NCBI RefSeq assembly: GCF_900188345.1
Contig: NZ_FZOD01000042.1
Coordinates: 22,325 to 86,324, forward strand
Length of the DNA: 64,000 nt
Direction: 5' to 3'
Origin: Streptosporangium subroseum
GTDB taxonomy: Bacteria > Actinomycetota > Actinomycetes > Streptosporangiales > Streptosporangiaceae
The notes beneath the pieces were generated by a model, which saw only the letters and a program-made list of their open reading frames with translations, was not told the DNA's origin and did not search any database. Shown piece after piece: positions 51,436-60,632 of the stretch. Each line of letters opens with the position of its first letter. Position 1 is the first letter of the stretch. The translations under genes and the position numbers were made by a program.

Positions 51436-51537
51436 GAACACGAAGAGTTCGGCGGACCGCCACGTGATCGAAGCCGTTGCAGCGGCGCGCGTAGCGGCCC
51501 GCCTTCCTTGCCTCCCCCGGAAGAGAAGGCGCAGCAA

Positions 51538-54500
51538 TTGAAGCGTACTCGCACGATGCTCGGCGGCATCCTCACCGCCCTGACACTCCCCCTGACGATG
51601 CTCGCCACACCCGCCCACGCCCATCCAGGGCATGATCCGGCGACCGAATGGTCGAGCTACGAGAAGATCACGCTGACCAAGAACATCGGTGAGCCGATCG
51701 ACATGGCGGTCCTGCCCGACCGGCGGGTCCTGCACACCGCGCGGAACGGCGACATCCGGCTGACCGACGCCGCCACCGGCATCACCAAGGTCGTCAACAC
51801 CGTTCCCGTCTACGCGAACTCGGAGGACGGCCTCCAGACGATCGCGATCGACCCCGAGTTCGCCGAGAACAAGTGGGTCTACGTCTACTACGCGCCGAAG
51901 ACGATGACGTCGCCGTACCCGGCGACGACCCCGACCGGGTCGGCGCCCAACTCGCTGCCCGCCGGCGCGGACGCGTCGTACTGGGACCAGTGGAAGGGCT
52001 ACAACCAGCTGTCCCGGTTCAAGTGGACCGGCGACGCCCTCGACCTGTCCACCGAGCAGGTCATCATCAAGGTCGAGACGCAGCGCGGGCAGTGCTGTCA
52101 CGTCGCCGGCGACATGGACTGGGACGCCGACGGCAACCTCTACCTCGCCACCGGCGACAACACCCCGGCCAGCGCGCCGGGCGCCAACGGCTACGCGCCC
52201 AACAACGACGCGCCCGGAATGAACCCGGGGTTCGACTCGCGGCGCGGCGCGGGCAACACCAACGACCTGCGCGGCAAGATCCTGCGGATCACGCCGCGGG
52301 AGGACGGCTCCTACACGATCCCCGCCGGCAACCTGTTCGCGCCGGAGACCGCCGCGACCCGTCCGGAGATCTTCGTGATGGGTGTGCGGAACCCGTTCCG
52401 CATGGACGTCGACCCCGGGACCGGCACGGTGTCGTGGGGCGACTACGGACCGGACGCCGGCACGCCGGATGCCGCCCGGGGGCCGCTCGGCTACGTCGAG
52501 TGGAACGTCACCCCCATCGGCAAACCGATGAACGGCGGCTGGCCGTACTGCACCGGCAACAACTTCAACTACAACAACTGGGACTTCGCGGCCTCGGCGG
52601 CGCGTGAGTGGTTCGACTGCGCGGGCGGGGCCGCGAACACCTCACGGTGGAACACCGGTCTGGCCAAGGTGCCGCCCGCGGTGCCGGCGGACCTGTACTA
52701 CGGCGACAACAACACCCATCAGCCCGCCGAGTGGGCCGGGCTCACCGATTTCGATCCGCAGAGCGGTCAGGGTCCGATGGGCGGTCCCGTCTACCACTAC
52801 GACGCGGCGAACCCGTCGACGACGAAGTTCCCGCAGTACTGGGACAAGAAGTTCTTCTTCTCCGAGTTCTCCCAGGACTATCTCGCGGCGTTCACCGTGA
52901 CGCAGCCGGACGGGCCGGTGACCGCGATCGAGCAGTTCCTGCCGAACAGCGCGCTGAAGACGATGGCGATGCCGATCACCGACAGCCCGATGGACCTCGA
53001 GTTCGGCCCCGACGGGTCGCTGTACGTGCTCGACTACGGCGACGGTTTCTTCCGCGCCAACCCCGACGCCGGGCTCTATCGCATCGACTACGCGCCGGGG
53101 AACAAGACCCCCCAGGCGAAGATCGTCGTCGACCGATCCTCAAGCAGCGCCGCACCCCTCACCGTCGCGTTCAGCGCGGCGTCGTCCCAGGACACCGAGC
53201 CGGGCCCGCTGGAGTACGACTGGGACTTCGACGGGGACGGCACCTTCGACGCCACCGGTGTGACGGCGTCGCACACCTACACGGAATCCGGGCAGTACGT
53301 CGCCCGGCTCCGCGTGACCGACGCCGAGGGCAAGGCGGGCCTCACCTCGATCGAGATCACCGTCGGCAACACCGCACCCGAGGTGACCATCCAGACGCCC
53401 GGGAACGGCTCCTTCTTCGACTGGGGCAACACGGTGCCGTTCCGGATCGGGGTCACCGACGAGGAGGACGGCGACACCCCGGTGTGCGGCCGGGTGCAGT
53501 GGACCTTCGGCCTCGGCCACGACGTGCACGCGCACCCGGAGACGACCGGCACGGGATGCTCCGGCGGATGGCCGACACCCGTCAACGCTCCCGAGCACGG
53601 CGAGACCGAGAACATCTTCGGCGTCGTCGTCGTGAACTACCGCGACAACGGAGCCGGCGGCATTCCGGGAGCGCTCGGTGAGGCCACGCTCATCCTGAAC
53701 CCGAAGCTGACGCAGGCCGAGCACGCGGACGCGAGCGAGGGCGTCACGGAGACCGCGGACGAGAGCGCGTCCGCCCGATCGAAGATCACATCGTTCGACG
53801 CCGGAGACTGGATCGCCTACGACCCGGTGAACTTCGCCGGCATCACCTCCGTGAAGACCCAGGCCTCCGGAGCGGGCACCCTGTCCCTGCGGTGGAACTC
53901 GGCGACGGCGGATCCGTTCGCCACCGTCACCGTGCCCGCGGGGACAGGCTGGCAGACGGTGAACACCGCGCTCGCCGATGCCCCCGAGGGCAGCGGCAGG
54001 CTCTACGTCACCTCCACCGGTGGCGTGGACGTCGACGCCTTCACCTTCGTGGGCGACGGGGTCGCGGACAGGACGCCGCCGACCGTCTCGGCGACGCTCA
54101 ACCCGGCGGCGCCGAACGGGGAGAACGGCTGGTACACCGGAAACGTCACGTTGACGGTGACCGCGACCGACAACGCCACGGTGGCGAGCCGGCAGTACTC
54201 CCTCGACGGCGGCACGACCTGGCTGAACGCCGCCAACCCGGTGACGCTGAGCGCCGAGAGCGCCAACGAGGTGCGCTACCGGGCGACCGACGGCGGCGGC
54301 AACGTCTCGCCGATCGGCACCGTCACGGCGCGGATCGACAAGACCCCGCCGACCCTGTCGGTGAACGGCGTGGAGAGCAAGAAGTACGGAGACTCCGCGT
54401 CGATCAAGCCCGTCTTCTCCGCGGCGGACGTGACGTCGGGCGTGGCGAGCGTCACCGCGACGATCGGAGGCGCTCCGATCACCTCCGGCAAGCCGATCAC

Positions 54501-54855
54501 CCTGTGGCGGCTGGGGCTGGGCAAGCACAAGCTGACCGTCACCGGAAAGGACAAGGCGGGTCACGTCACGGAGCAGACCGTCGAGTTCGAGATCACGACC
54601 TCCTTCGCCGATGTGCGCGCGCTCATCGACTACTTCAAGAAGGCGGGTTCGGTGACGAGCCGGGGTGCGACCGCCCTGCGCAGTCAGCTGGACAAGGCCG
54701 TGAAGCAGGCGGACAGGGGCAAGAAGAAGGACGCGATCAAGGAATTGGAGCAGTTCGTGAAGCTTGCCCGCGAGTCGCGCAACGTGAGCGACAGGGCGGC
54801 GCGTGACACGCTCGTCCGGGATGCGCAGGCGCTGATCGTGCAGTTGCGTGCCTGA
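51538..54855 (+). CDS. Secreted PQQ-type sugar dehydrogenase with PKD and Big-like domains
   Basis: A 1105-residue exoprotein. A signal peptide (TMLGGILTALTLPLTMLATPAHA) precedes a six-bladed glucose/sorbosone-dehydrogenase domain (~40-510; HVAGDMDWDADGNLYLATGDN, RPEIFVMGVRNPFRMDVDP, SPMDLEFGPDGSLYVLDYGDGFF). Then come a PKD domain (~525-610), a carbohydrate-binding-module-like region (~720-840), Ig-like blocks (~850-1030) and a charged helical tail. It would oxidise sugars extracytoplasmically with PQQ. TTG 51538 was chosen over the longer frame because it gives a standard signal; CTCCCCGGAAGAGAAGG lies upstream. Confidence 0.85.
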   Translation: MKRTRTMLGGILTALTLPLTMLATPAHAHPGHDPATEWSSYEKITLTKNIGEPIDMAVLPDRRVLHTARNGDIRLTDAATGITKVVNTVPVYANSEDGLQTIAIDPEFAENKWVYVYYAPKTMTSPYPATTPTGSAPNSLPAGADASYWDQWKGYNQLSRFKWTGDALDLSTEQVIIKVETQRGQCCHVAGDMDWDADGNLYLATGDNTPASAPGANGYAPNNDAPGMNPGFDSRRGAGNTNDLRGKILRITPREDGSYTIPAGNLFAPETAATRPEIFVMGVRNPFRMDVDPGTGTVSWGDYGPDAGTPDAARGPLGYVEWNVTPIGKPMNGGWPYCTGNNFNYNNWDFAASAAREWFDCAGGAANTSRWNTGLAKVPPAVPADLYYGDNNTHQPAEWAGLTDFDPQSGQGPMGGPVYHYDAANPSTTKFPQYWDKKFFFSEFSQDYLAAFTVTQPDGPVTAIEQFLPNSALKTMAMPITDSPMDLEFGPDGSLYVLDYGDGFFRANPDAGLYRIDYAPGNKTPQAKIVVDRSSSSAAPLTVAFSAASSQDTEPGPLEYDWDFDGDGTFDATGVTASHTYTESGQYVARLRVTDAEGKAGLTSIEITVGNTAPEVTIQTPGNGSFFDWGNTVPFRIGVTDEEDGDTPVCGRVQWTFGLGHDVHAHPETTGTGCSGGWPTPVNAPEHGETENIFGVVVVNYRDNGAGGIPGALGEATLILNPKLTQAEHADASEGVTETADESASARSKITSFDAGDWIAYDPVNFAGITSVKTQASGAGTLSLRWNSATADPFATVTVPAGTGWQTVNTALADAPEGSGRLYVTSTGGVDVDAFTFVGDGVADRTPPTVSATLNPAAPNGENGWYTGNVTLTVTATDNATVASRQYSLDGGTTWLNAANPVTLSAESANEVRYRATDGGGNVSPIGTVTARIDKTPPTLSVNGVESKKYGDSASIKPVFSAADVTSGVASVTATIGGAPITSGKPITLWRLGLGKHKLTVTGKDKAGHVTEQTVEFEITTSFADVRALIDYFKKAGSVTSRGATALRSQLDKAVKQADRGKKKDAIKELEQFVKLARESRNVSDRAARDTLVRDAQALIVQLRA

Positions 54856-54883
54856 TCACTCCTGACGATTGAGCCTGGTTCTC

Positions 54884-54929
54884 CGGAGCCGGAACGCAAG
54901 GTCTTCAACGGCCTTGCGTTCCGGCTCCG
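54884..54929 (+). terminator. 18-bp perfect terminator hairpin
   Basis: CGGAGCCGGAACGCAAGG pairs exactly with CCTTGCGTTCCGGCTCCG around a 10-base loop, 29 bases after the sugar dehydrogenase stop. Confidence 0.85.
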
Positions 54930-54931
54930 TC

Positions 54932-55010
54932 CCGTCCCGAACCGAGCGGGGCCGGCTCCGTCCCGAATCGGGCGGGGCCGGAGTCGTCGGGGCCACCCGT
55001 CCCGAATCGG
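54932..55010. repeat. 26-bp imperfect tandem repeat with a partial third copy
   Basis: CCGTCCCGAACCGAGCGGGG and CCGTCCCGAATCGGGCGGGG head two adjacent 26-base units (54932-54957, 54958-54983), and CCGTCCCGAATCGG recurs at 54997-55010. Confidence 0.7.
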
Positions 55011-55110
55011 CGGCCGAATCGTCGGCGCGACCGCCCGTCCCGTGGCGTCGGGGGGCAGGGCGACAGTGGCCTTGACCTGCGCGGTTGCGTGATTCATGTC
55101 GTCTGCGTCC

Positions 55111-55167
55111 TTGACGATAGAACCAACGTTCTCTAATGTGGCGGTATAGGTGGAGAACGGTGGTTCT
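55111..55167 (+). promoter_or_regulatory. LexA-type SOS promoter candidate with two boxes
   Basis: TTGACG (55111-55116), a 17-base spacer and TAATGT (55134-55139) form a near-consensus vegetative promoter. AGAAC-CAAC-GTTCT (55119-55132) lies inside the spacer and AGAAC-GGTG-GTTCT (55154-55167) just downstream. Both match the GAAC-N4-GTTC core of the Gram-positive/actinobacterial LexA box. The two boxes together make a 17-base inverted repeat with one mismatch. The first gene downstream is the SHOCT protein. Confidence 0.65.
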
Positions 55168-55249
55168 ATAGCGAAGGGGCACGTACCCGATCCGGTGACC
55201 CCGGCTCACACCGCCCCGGCTCGTGTGCCGGCCGTCGGGCGTACAAGGG

Positions 55250-55687
55250 ATGTCGAGGACGATTTACGTGCACGGCAATGGCATAAACGAATGGAGCCGG
55301 ACGCTTTTTGTCGTCGGTGAGATACTTTTCTGGACCCTGTGCATCGGCGGCGGCCTGGTCCTGTTCCGTGGCGCGCGTTACCGTACCTCGGCTCCGTGGA
55401 CCTCCGAGGAACGGCTGCTCTTCAACAGGTTCGCGCGCGGTGAGATCGACGACGACGAGTATCGACGCCTCCGGGGGGCCATACGCGACGCGACACCGCG
55501 CCCTCCGACTCCGGCGAGTTACACTTCTTACCTCCGGCGGACCGCATACACGCCGCCGGTTTCAACGCGATCACCAGCCAACAGCCTGTCGGACCATGAT
55601 CAGCAGCTTGCCGATCAAGAGCTTGCCCCCGTCAGCATGTACGACATGCCCTCGGCAACCAACTCCCTCGGCCGAACTGCGGGATGA
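55250..55687 (+). CDS. SHOCT-domain membrane protein
   Basis: A 145-residue protein with one membrane segment (TLFVVGEILFWTLCIGGGLVLFRG, ~residues 18-41), a SHOCT motif (LLFNRFARGEIDDDEYRRLRGAI, ~60-85) and a disordered polar tail. ATG 55250 (MSRTIYVHG) follows TACAAGGG. SHOCT motifs occur at the ends of many small membrane proteins and are thought to mediate oligomerisation. Placement below a LexA-like promoter suggests induction by DNA damage. Confidence 0.8.
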   Translation: MSRTIYVHGNGINEWSRTLFVVGEILFWTLCIGGGLVLFRGARYRTSAPWTSEERLLFNRFARGEIDDDEYRRLRGAIRDATPRPPTPASYTSYLRRTAYTPPVSTRSPANSLSDHDQQLADQELAPVSMYDMPSATNSLGRTAG

Positions 55688-55834
55688 CGGTCCTTCCTTA
55701 GAATCTGCTCAGGAGGTCAAGCGGAGCCGAGGCTCATCTGCCACCGATCACCGGGTGCGAGGTGAACGGCAACGCCCGTGTCGAATCCTGGCTCCGCTCA
55801 GGCGGCAGGTCGCGATCGCGACAGGGGAACAATC

Positions 55835-57262
55835 ATGCTGCGAGGAGGACGCGTGGTTAAAATGCCCCCGCCACGCATCCGACTGCCCCGCGTCCGGCTG
55901 CGCCCGCGATCGATCCGCGGGCGAATCACCGTTCTGGTCGCCTTTCTGGCAGCGCTTCTTCTCATACCCGCGGCGGTGATCGGAAGCCTGGAAGTACGCA
56001 AGACACTGAGCGACGCCGTATGGCTGGACAGCCAGAAGCAGGCCACCCTCACCGCGGCGGCCATTCGCGTGGGAAAGCTGACCGACCCCATCGTGCCCAG
56101 CGTCCCCGGGATCGATCTGGTCCAGGTCGTGGCGCCCGGGCATCATGTCATCGCGGCCTCCGTCGCCGCCCGGGGGCTGCCGGCGATGACCGGGGCATGG
56201 CCGACACCGCGAGATCCCACCCAGGACGTGCAGACCTGCGCACAACCGCTCATCGGGTGCGTACGCCTTTCCGCGATACGGGTCCATGCCGCGGGGGATT
56301 CGCCGGTGGTCTACGCCGGCCGGCCCGCTCCGACAGTGATCTCGACGGATGGGTCCGACCTCCTCTTCGCGACCCAGGCCGCCGTGCTGATCCTGCTTGC
56401 CATCTGGGCGGCCTGGAAGATCACCGGCCGGATATTACGGCCCGTCGAGGCCATCCGGGCCGAGCTGGCCGCGATCAACGTCAACGACCTGAGCAGCCGA
56501 GTGCCCGAGCCGTCCGGTGAGGATGAGATCGTCCGGCTCTCCCGGACCGTCAACCGCACGCTGGGACGGATCGAGAACGCCAAGCAGCAGACCGAGCAGG
56601 CGCTTGAGCGGCAGCGCCGGTTCGCCGCCGACGCCTCACATGAGCTGCGAACCCCCATCGCGGGGTTGCGCGTGCAGCTGGAGGAAGCTCAGCTCCACCC
56701 CGACGAGACCGATCTTCACGAGGTGCTCGACCGCGCGCTGAACGACGTCGACCGGCTGCAGAGGATCACCACGGATCTCCTTCTCCTGGCACGGGTGGGA
56801 GCGATGGCGCCCATGGCGCTGGAGAACCTTGATCTGACGCAACTGGTGCGGGTGGAGATCTCCCGGCGGGCGGACCGGCTTGCGATCCAATCACGGCTCA
56901 CCCCGGGAGTCAGCGTCAACGCCATCCCCACGCAGATCGGCCGTGTCCTCAACAACCTCCTGGACAACGCCCAGCGGCATGCCCGATACATGATCCGTAT
57001 CGAGGTACACCGCAACGGCGACTACGCGGAACTGGCCGTCACCGACGACGGGGAGGGAATCCCCGAAACCGACCGCGAACGCATCTTCCAGCGGTTCACC
57101 CGACTGGACACCTCCCGCAGCCGTGACCAGGGGGGCACGGGACTCGGCCTGGCCATCGCCCGCGACATCGTCGAGGCGCACGAGGGGAACATCCGGGTCG
57201 AGGAAAGCCCGGAGGGCGGCGCGCGTTTTGTGGTGCGCCTTCCCCTGGCCGAACCCACCTGA
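55835..57262 (+). CDS. Sensor histidine kinase without adjacent response regulator
   Basis: A 475-residue membrane kinase. Two membrane segments (VLVAFLAALLLIPAAVIGSL; ATQAAVLILLAIWAAWKI) flank a ~140-residue extracytoplasmic sensor with two cysteines (VQTCAQPLIGCVR). Then come HAMP (RPVEAIRAELAAINVNDLSSRV), HisKA with phosphoacceptor His269 in FAADASHELRTPIAG, and HATPase with N box LNNLLDNAQRHA and DDGEGI/GGTGLGLAIA. ATG 55835 follows ACAGGGGAAC. Such OmpR-type kinases are usually encoded behind their regulator; none is seen here. Confidence 0.93.
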   Translation: MLRGGRVVKMPPPRIRLPRVRLRPRSIRGRITVLVAFLAALLLIPAAVIGSLEVRKTLSDAVWLDSQKQATLTAAAIRVGKLTDPIVPSVPGIDLVQVVAPGHHVIAASVAARGLPAMTGAWPTPRDPTQDVQTCAQPLIGCVRLSAIRVHAAGDSPVVYAGRPAPTVISTDGSDLLFATQAAVLILLAIWAAWKITGRILRPVEAIRAELAAINVNDLSSRVPEPSGEDEIVRLSRTVNRTLGRIENAKQQTEQALERQRRFAADASHELRTPIAGLRVQLEEAQLHPDETDLHEVLDRALNDVDRLQRITTDLLLLARVGAMAPMALENLDLTQLVRVEISRRADRLAIQSRLTPGVSVNAIPTQIGRVLNNLLDNAQRHARYMIRIEVHRNGDYAELAVTDDGEGIPETDRERIFQRFTRLDTSRSRDQGGTGLGLAIARDIVEAHEGNIRVEESPEGGARFVVRLPLAEPT

Positions 57263-57415
57263 CCCGGCCGGCCCGCACACCCCCGAACCTGCCACGCCGG
57301 AAGAGCGGGACCGAACGGATCAGGTCCGGAGATCCGCGTCCTCGACCGCGACGAGGCGCATGGCCATACTGATCCATCACGTCCGGATGATCCGGAAAAC
57401 AGGGGGGCGCACGGT

Positions 57416-59011
57416 ATGACGGAGCAGCCGCGGTTCATGCGAACAGGCCGGGCCATGGTGATGGCGACCCTGGTGTCCCGGGTGACGGGCTTCGGCCGTG
57501 TGCTGGTGCTGGTGGCCGCGCTGGGCCTGGGAACGCGGCTGATGGACGCCTACACGGTGGCGAACGTCACCCCGAACTCGATCTATGAGCTGGTGATGGG
57601 CGGGGCGCTGGCAAGTGTGATCGTTCCGTTGCTGGTCCGTACGGCAGCCTCCGGGAACACCGACGGCGAGATGTTCGCCCAGCGGTTGCTGTCCCTGATC
57701 GTCTACGCTCTCGCGGCCGTGGTGATGGTGACGATCATCGCTGCTCCGTTTCTCGTGGATCTCTACGCTTCGGGGTTCGGTCCCGAACAGCGCCATACCG
57801 CGGTCGTCTTCCTCCGGTTCTTCCTGCCGCAGGTCCTGTTCTACGGGGTGAGCGCGACCCTGGCGGCGGTCCTGAACGCCCGCGACCGGTTCGTCTCCCC
57901 CATGTGGGCGCCGGTGGCCAACAATCTCGTCGTCATCGCCGTCGCGCTGGTCTTCCTGGTGATCGGGGGAACGGGCCGGCTGGAATCGCTGACGCAGGCG
58001 CAGATGCTGCTGCTGTCGATCGGCACCAGTGCCGGGGTGGCCGCGCAGACGCTCATCCTCATCCTGGCCGGTCGGCGGGCCGGGTTCCGGGTCCGGCTGC
58101 GTGCCGACCCGCGTGGGATCGGCATCCGCCGGATCGGCGTGATGGCCGGGTGGACGGTGCTGTCGGTGATCGCCGCCCAGGCGGTGTTCGTGGTGATCAC
58201 CGATCTCGCCTCGCAGGCGGGTCCCGGTGTGGTCAGCGTCTACTCCAACGCCTACACGTTGTTCCAGCTGCCCTATGCCGTGATCGCGGTGACGATCATC
58301 ACCGGCGTGCTGCCCATGATGAGCCGGTCGGTGGCCAACCACGATCTCCCCCAGGTCACCGCGGACCTGTCCCGGAGCCTGAGGTTGTCGAGCGTCATCC
58401 TGCTGCCCGTCGCCGCCGGACTGGTGGTCCTCGGCCCGCAGCTGGCCACGGTGCTGTTCGCCCATGGCAACGCCTCCCCCGCGGCAGCCCATCTGACCGG
58501 ATCGGTTCTGGCCGCCTACGGGCTCGCGCTGGTGCCCTTCGCCGGATACCAGATCATGCTGCGGGTCTTCTACGCCCTGGGCGACACCCGCACTCCGGCG
58601 CTGATCAGTGCCGGGGTCTCCGCCGTCACCATCCTCACCTGCCTGACGGCCGCGCGGTTGACGCCCGGCCCGGACCTGGTCATCGCGATCGCGGTGTGTA
58701 CGGCCATCGCCTACGCCACGGGTCTTGTCGTCACCGCGGCGGTACTGCGCCGCCGGATCGGCCTTCTCGACGGACACCGCCTTCTCGACGCGCACACCCG
58801 GATGCTGGTCGCCGCGGCCGTCGCCGGGCTCGCCGCCGTCACAACCGTTCGGGCCCTGCAACCGGCCGTCGGGACGGCCTGGACCGGTTCGGTGGTCACG
58901 ATCATCCTGGCGGCCACCGCCGGAGCCGGGTTCTACGCGCTCGGCGCGCGAGGGCTGCGCATCGCGGAGTTCGGGGAGCTGACCGCGGTGATGCGGGCCC
59001 GCGGCGCATGA
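57416..59011 (+). CDS. murJ: Lipid II flippase MurJ-type integral membrane protein
   Basis: A 531-residue MOP-superfamily protein with about 14 membrane segments. Diagnostic stretches are MVMATLVSRVTGFGRVLVLVAALG, NSIYELVMGGALASVIVPLLVR, FFLPQVLFYGVSATLAAVLNARDRFVSPMWAPVANNLVVI and VFYALGDTRTPALIS. MurJ flips lipid II across the membrane in peptidoglycan synthesis; actinomycetes often carry several copies. Here it lacks the extra cytoplasmic pseudokinase domain of mycobacterial MviN. It follows the kinase gene by 153 bases. Confidence 0.9.
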   Translation: MTEQPRFMRTGRAMVMATLVSRVTGFGRVLVLVAALGLGTRLMDAYTVANVTPNSIYELVMGGALASVIVPLLVRTAASGNTDGEMFAQRLLSLIVYALAAVVMVTIIAAPFLVDLYASGFGPEQRHTAVVFLRFFLPQVLFYGVSATLAAVLNARDRFVSPMWAPVANNLVVIAVALVFLVIGGTGRLESLTQAQMLLLSIGTSAGVAAQTLILILAGRRAGFRVRLRADPRGIGIRRIGVMAGWTVLSVIAAQAVFVVITDLASQAGPGVVSVYSNAYTLFQLPYAVIAVTIITGVLPMMSRSVANHDLPQVTADLSRSLRLSSVILLPVAAGLVVLGPQLATVLFAHGNASPAAAHLTGSVLAAYGLALVPFAGYQIMLRVFYALGDTRTPALISAGVSAVTILTCLTAARLTPGPDLVIAIAVCTAIAYATGLVVTAAVLRRRIGLLDGHRLLDAHTRMLVAAAVAGLAAVTTVRALQPAVGTAWTGSVVTIILAATAGAGFYALGARGLRIAEFGELTAVMRARGA

Positions 59012-59099
59012 GCGCGGCGAACCCGCGGCCCGTCATCCGCCGGGAGCTCGAGCCCGCGATCTCGGCTGTTCGCTGAGACGCGCTGCCTTTTCCGGCCGC

Positions 59100-59621
59100 T
59101 CAGACGGTGGGCCGCCCCGCGACGGCGGGGCGCCTGCCGTGCAGGAGGCCGAGGGGAAGAAGGGCTCCGGCGGCGGCCAGCGCGGCCGCGACCAGCAGCA
59201 TGGTGCGCACACCGGCGCCGTACGGCAGGGCCAGGACAGCCACGCCGATCGCGGTGCCGACCTGTTTGAGGGCGTTGACGATGCCGGTGGCCATGCCGAG
59301 CCGGTCCGCCGGAGCGGTCAGCGCGACCTGGTCGAGCAGGATCGCGTTCGGCGCGAGCGCGCACGCCAGCGAGGCGAGGGTGAAGAGGGTCACACCGATC
59401 GCGAGCATCCGGCGCCTGCCGTACCGGTCGGCGAGGACTCCGAGCGGCAGCAGCATCGCGGCCAGCGTGATCGCGTAGGCGTCCACCACCCACTGCACCT
59501 CGGCCGGCCCCGCGCCCAGGTCGGCCTGGATGACGGGCAGCGCGACGGTGACGGCGGTGAGGTCGACGACGACCAGCGTGATGGTCAGGGACGCCGGCGT
59601 GAGCACCCATCCTCGTCGCAC
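59100..59621 (-). pseudogene. DHA2-type MFS transporter with large internal deletion
   Basis: An in-frame 173-residue remnant. Residues 1-100 are the first helices of a DHA2-family drug exporter (LTITLVVVDLTAVTVALPVIQADLGAGPAEVQWVVDAYAITLAAMLLPLGVLADRYGRRRML). From VALTAPADRLGMATGIVNALKQVGTAIGVAVLAL it matches the last third of the family. Some 250-300 central residues, about eight helices, are absent. Full-length relatives have 14 helices and ~450-500 residues. The protein cannot form a transport pathway. Confidence 0.75.
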
Positions 59622-59914
59622 GGCGACCCCCGATCCCTTGAAGTGACCCCCGGGGTATCGGTACTACGTCGGCCAAGCGAATGCTAGGTTCAGCCGCGCG
59701 GAATGAGGGGCTCTCCGGCGCGGCCGGCGTCGACGAGCCTCTCCGCGCGAAGCGATCAGGCGGTAAGGCAAGGAGGTCGGCCATGGCTGTCGCGCCTGGC
59801 CGCAGGGACGTGAAGCGGGCCCCTCCCTGCGAAGCTCGATCCCCAGACCGTTGGTGATCGCTTCTGGCTGAATATTCGCTGTGCCTGGGCGACGTGCGTT
59901 CGTAGGATCCGTGC

Positions 59915-60292
59915 ATGACGGACGAGAATGAGCGGGCAGTGCAAGCGGCCATCGATGGTGAGTTGCGGCTTCTCGATCCTGAGGTGCGTGCTTCTCCGGT
60001 CCTCTTCCGGGAGCTCATGGATCCGGAGTTCACCGAAATCGGAGCCTCTGGACGCTGGTGGGACGCGGAGTCGATCCTCACGGTGATGAGTGCGGCAACA
60101 GTGTCTCCCGAGTCGCCAGTCAAGATCAGCAAGATGTCGGGGGTCGTGCTGGCCCCGGGGATCGTTCACCTGACGTACTTTGCCGACAATCAGGGGCGCC
60201 GGGCATGGCGGAGCTCTCTGTGGCGCCTGACGGAAACCGGCTGGCGCATGTACTTTCATCAGGGCACTTTGGCCGAACGCTTTGAGCGGTGA
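59915..60292 (+). CDS. DUF4440 (NTF2-like) protein
   Basis: A 125-residue NTF2-fold protein with MTDENERAVQAAIDGELRLLDPEVRASPVLFRELMDPEFTEIGASGRWWDAESIL, the usual DUF4440 N-terminal helices and pocket, and the C-terminal WRSSLWRLTETGWRMYFHQGT. No catalytic residues are assignable. Its stop overlaps the next start (GTGA). Confidence 0.83.
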   Translation: MTDENERAVQAAIDGELRLLDPEVRASPVLFRELMDPEFTEIGASGRWWDAESILTVMSAATVSPESPVKISKMSGVVLAPGIVHLTYFADNQGRRAWRSSLWRLTETGWRMYFHQGTLAERFER

Positions 60293-60573
60293 CGCCCTCC
60301 GAAGAGATCGACACCCTGCTGGTTCCGGCGTCCGGGCCTTGGGTGAAGATCGGTGAGGCCATCACTTTCGTCCGAGGCGTCCGGCCTGCCCGGGCGTTCC
60401 CGATCCACGACATCCAGCTCAGCAAGATTGGTCTGGAGTACTTCGACGCGTGGCTCGAAGAGGAGACCGACCACGCCCGAATCCCGGCAGGCGCATCCGT
60501 CGATCTCCAGGCTGCCCGTTCCAGGTGGTCGGGTCTCCTGACCTGCAGAGACATTACGGTTGGCGGCTGGTGA
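60289..60573 (+). CDS. Uncharacterised 94-residue protein
   Basis: A small cytoplasmic-type protein (MTPSEEIDTLLVPASGPWVKIGEAITFV at the start, LEYFDAWLEEETDHARIPAGASVDL centrally) whose GTG overlaps the DUF4440 stop, implying coupled translation. No family is recognised. Confidence 0.6.
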   Translation: MTPSEEIDTLLVPASGPWVKIGEAITFVRGVRPARAFPIHDIQLSKIGLEYFDAWLEEETDHARIPAGASVDLQAARSRWSGLLTCRDITVGGW

Positions 60574-60632
60574 CCCGTTTCTTAACGGCACTCCCATCCG
60601 GACCACACCTCACCAGGGGTCAGCGTTCGCTT

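Larger units (their letters stand above)
54856..55249. other. Intergenic region, 394 bp
   Basis: Contains the strong terminator, the CCGTCCCGAATCGG repeat block and the LexA-like promoter. A minus-strand frame from ATG 55097 (MNHATAQVKATVALPPDATG) begins well but soon enters the repeats; it may be a gene stump. No intact gene is supported. Confidence 0.5.

Noticed and set aside
54684..55097. Minus-strand frame starting MNHATAQVK near the LexA-like boxes
   Set aside because: The first 20 residues look plausible but the rest is repeat DNA, a terminator and antisense of the sugar dehydrogenase; noted only as a possible stump.
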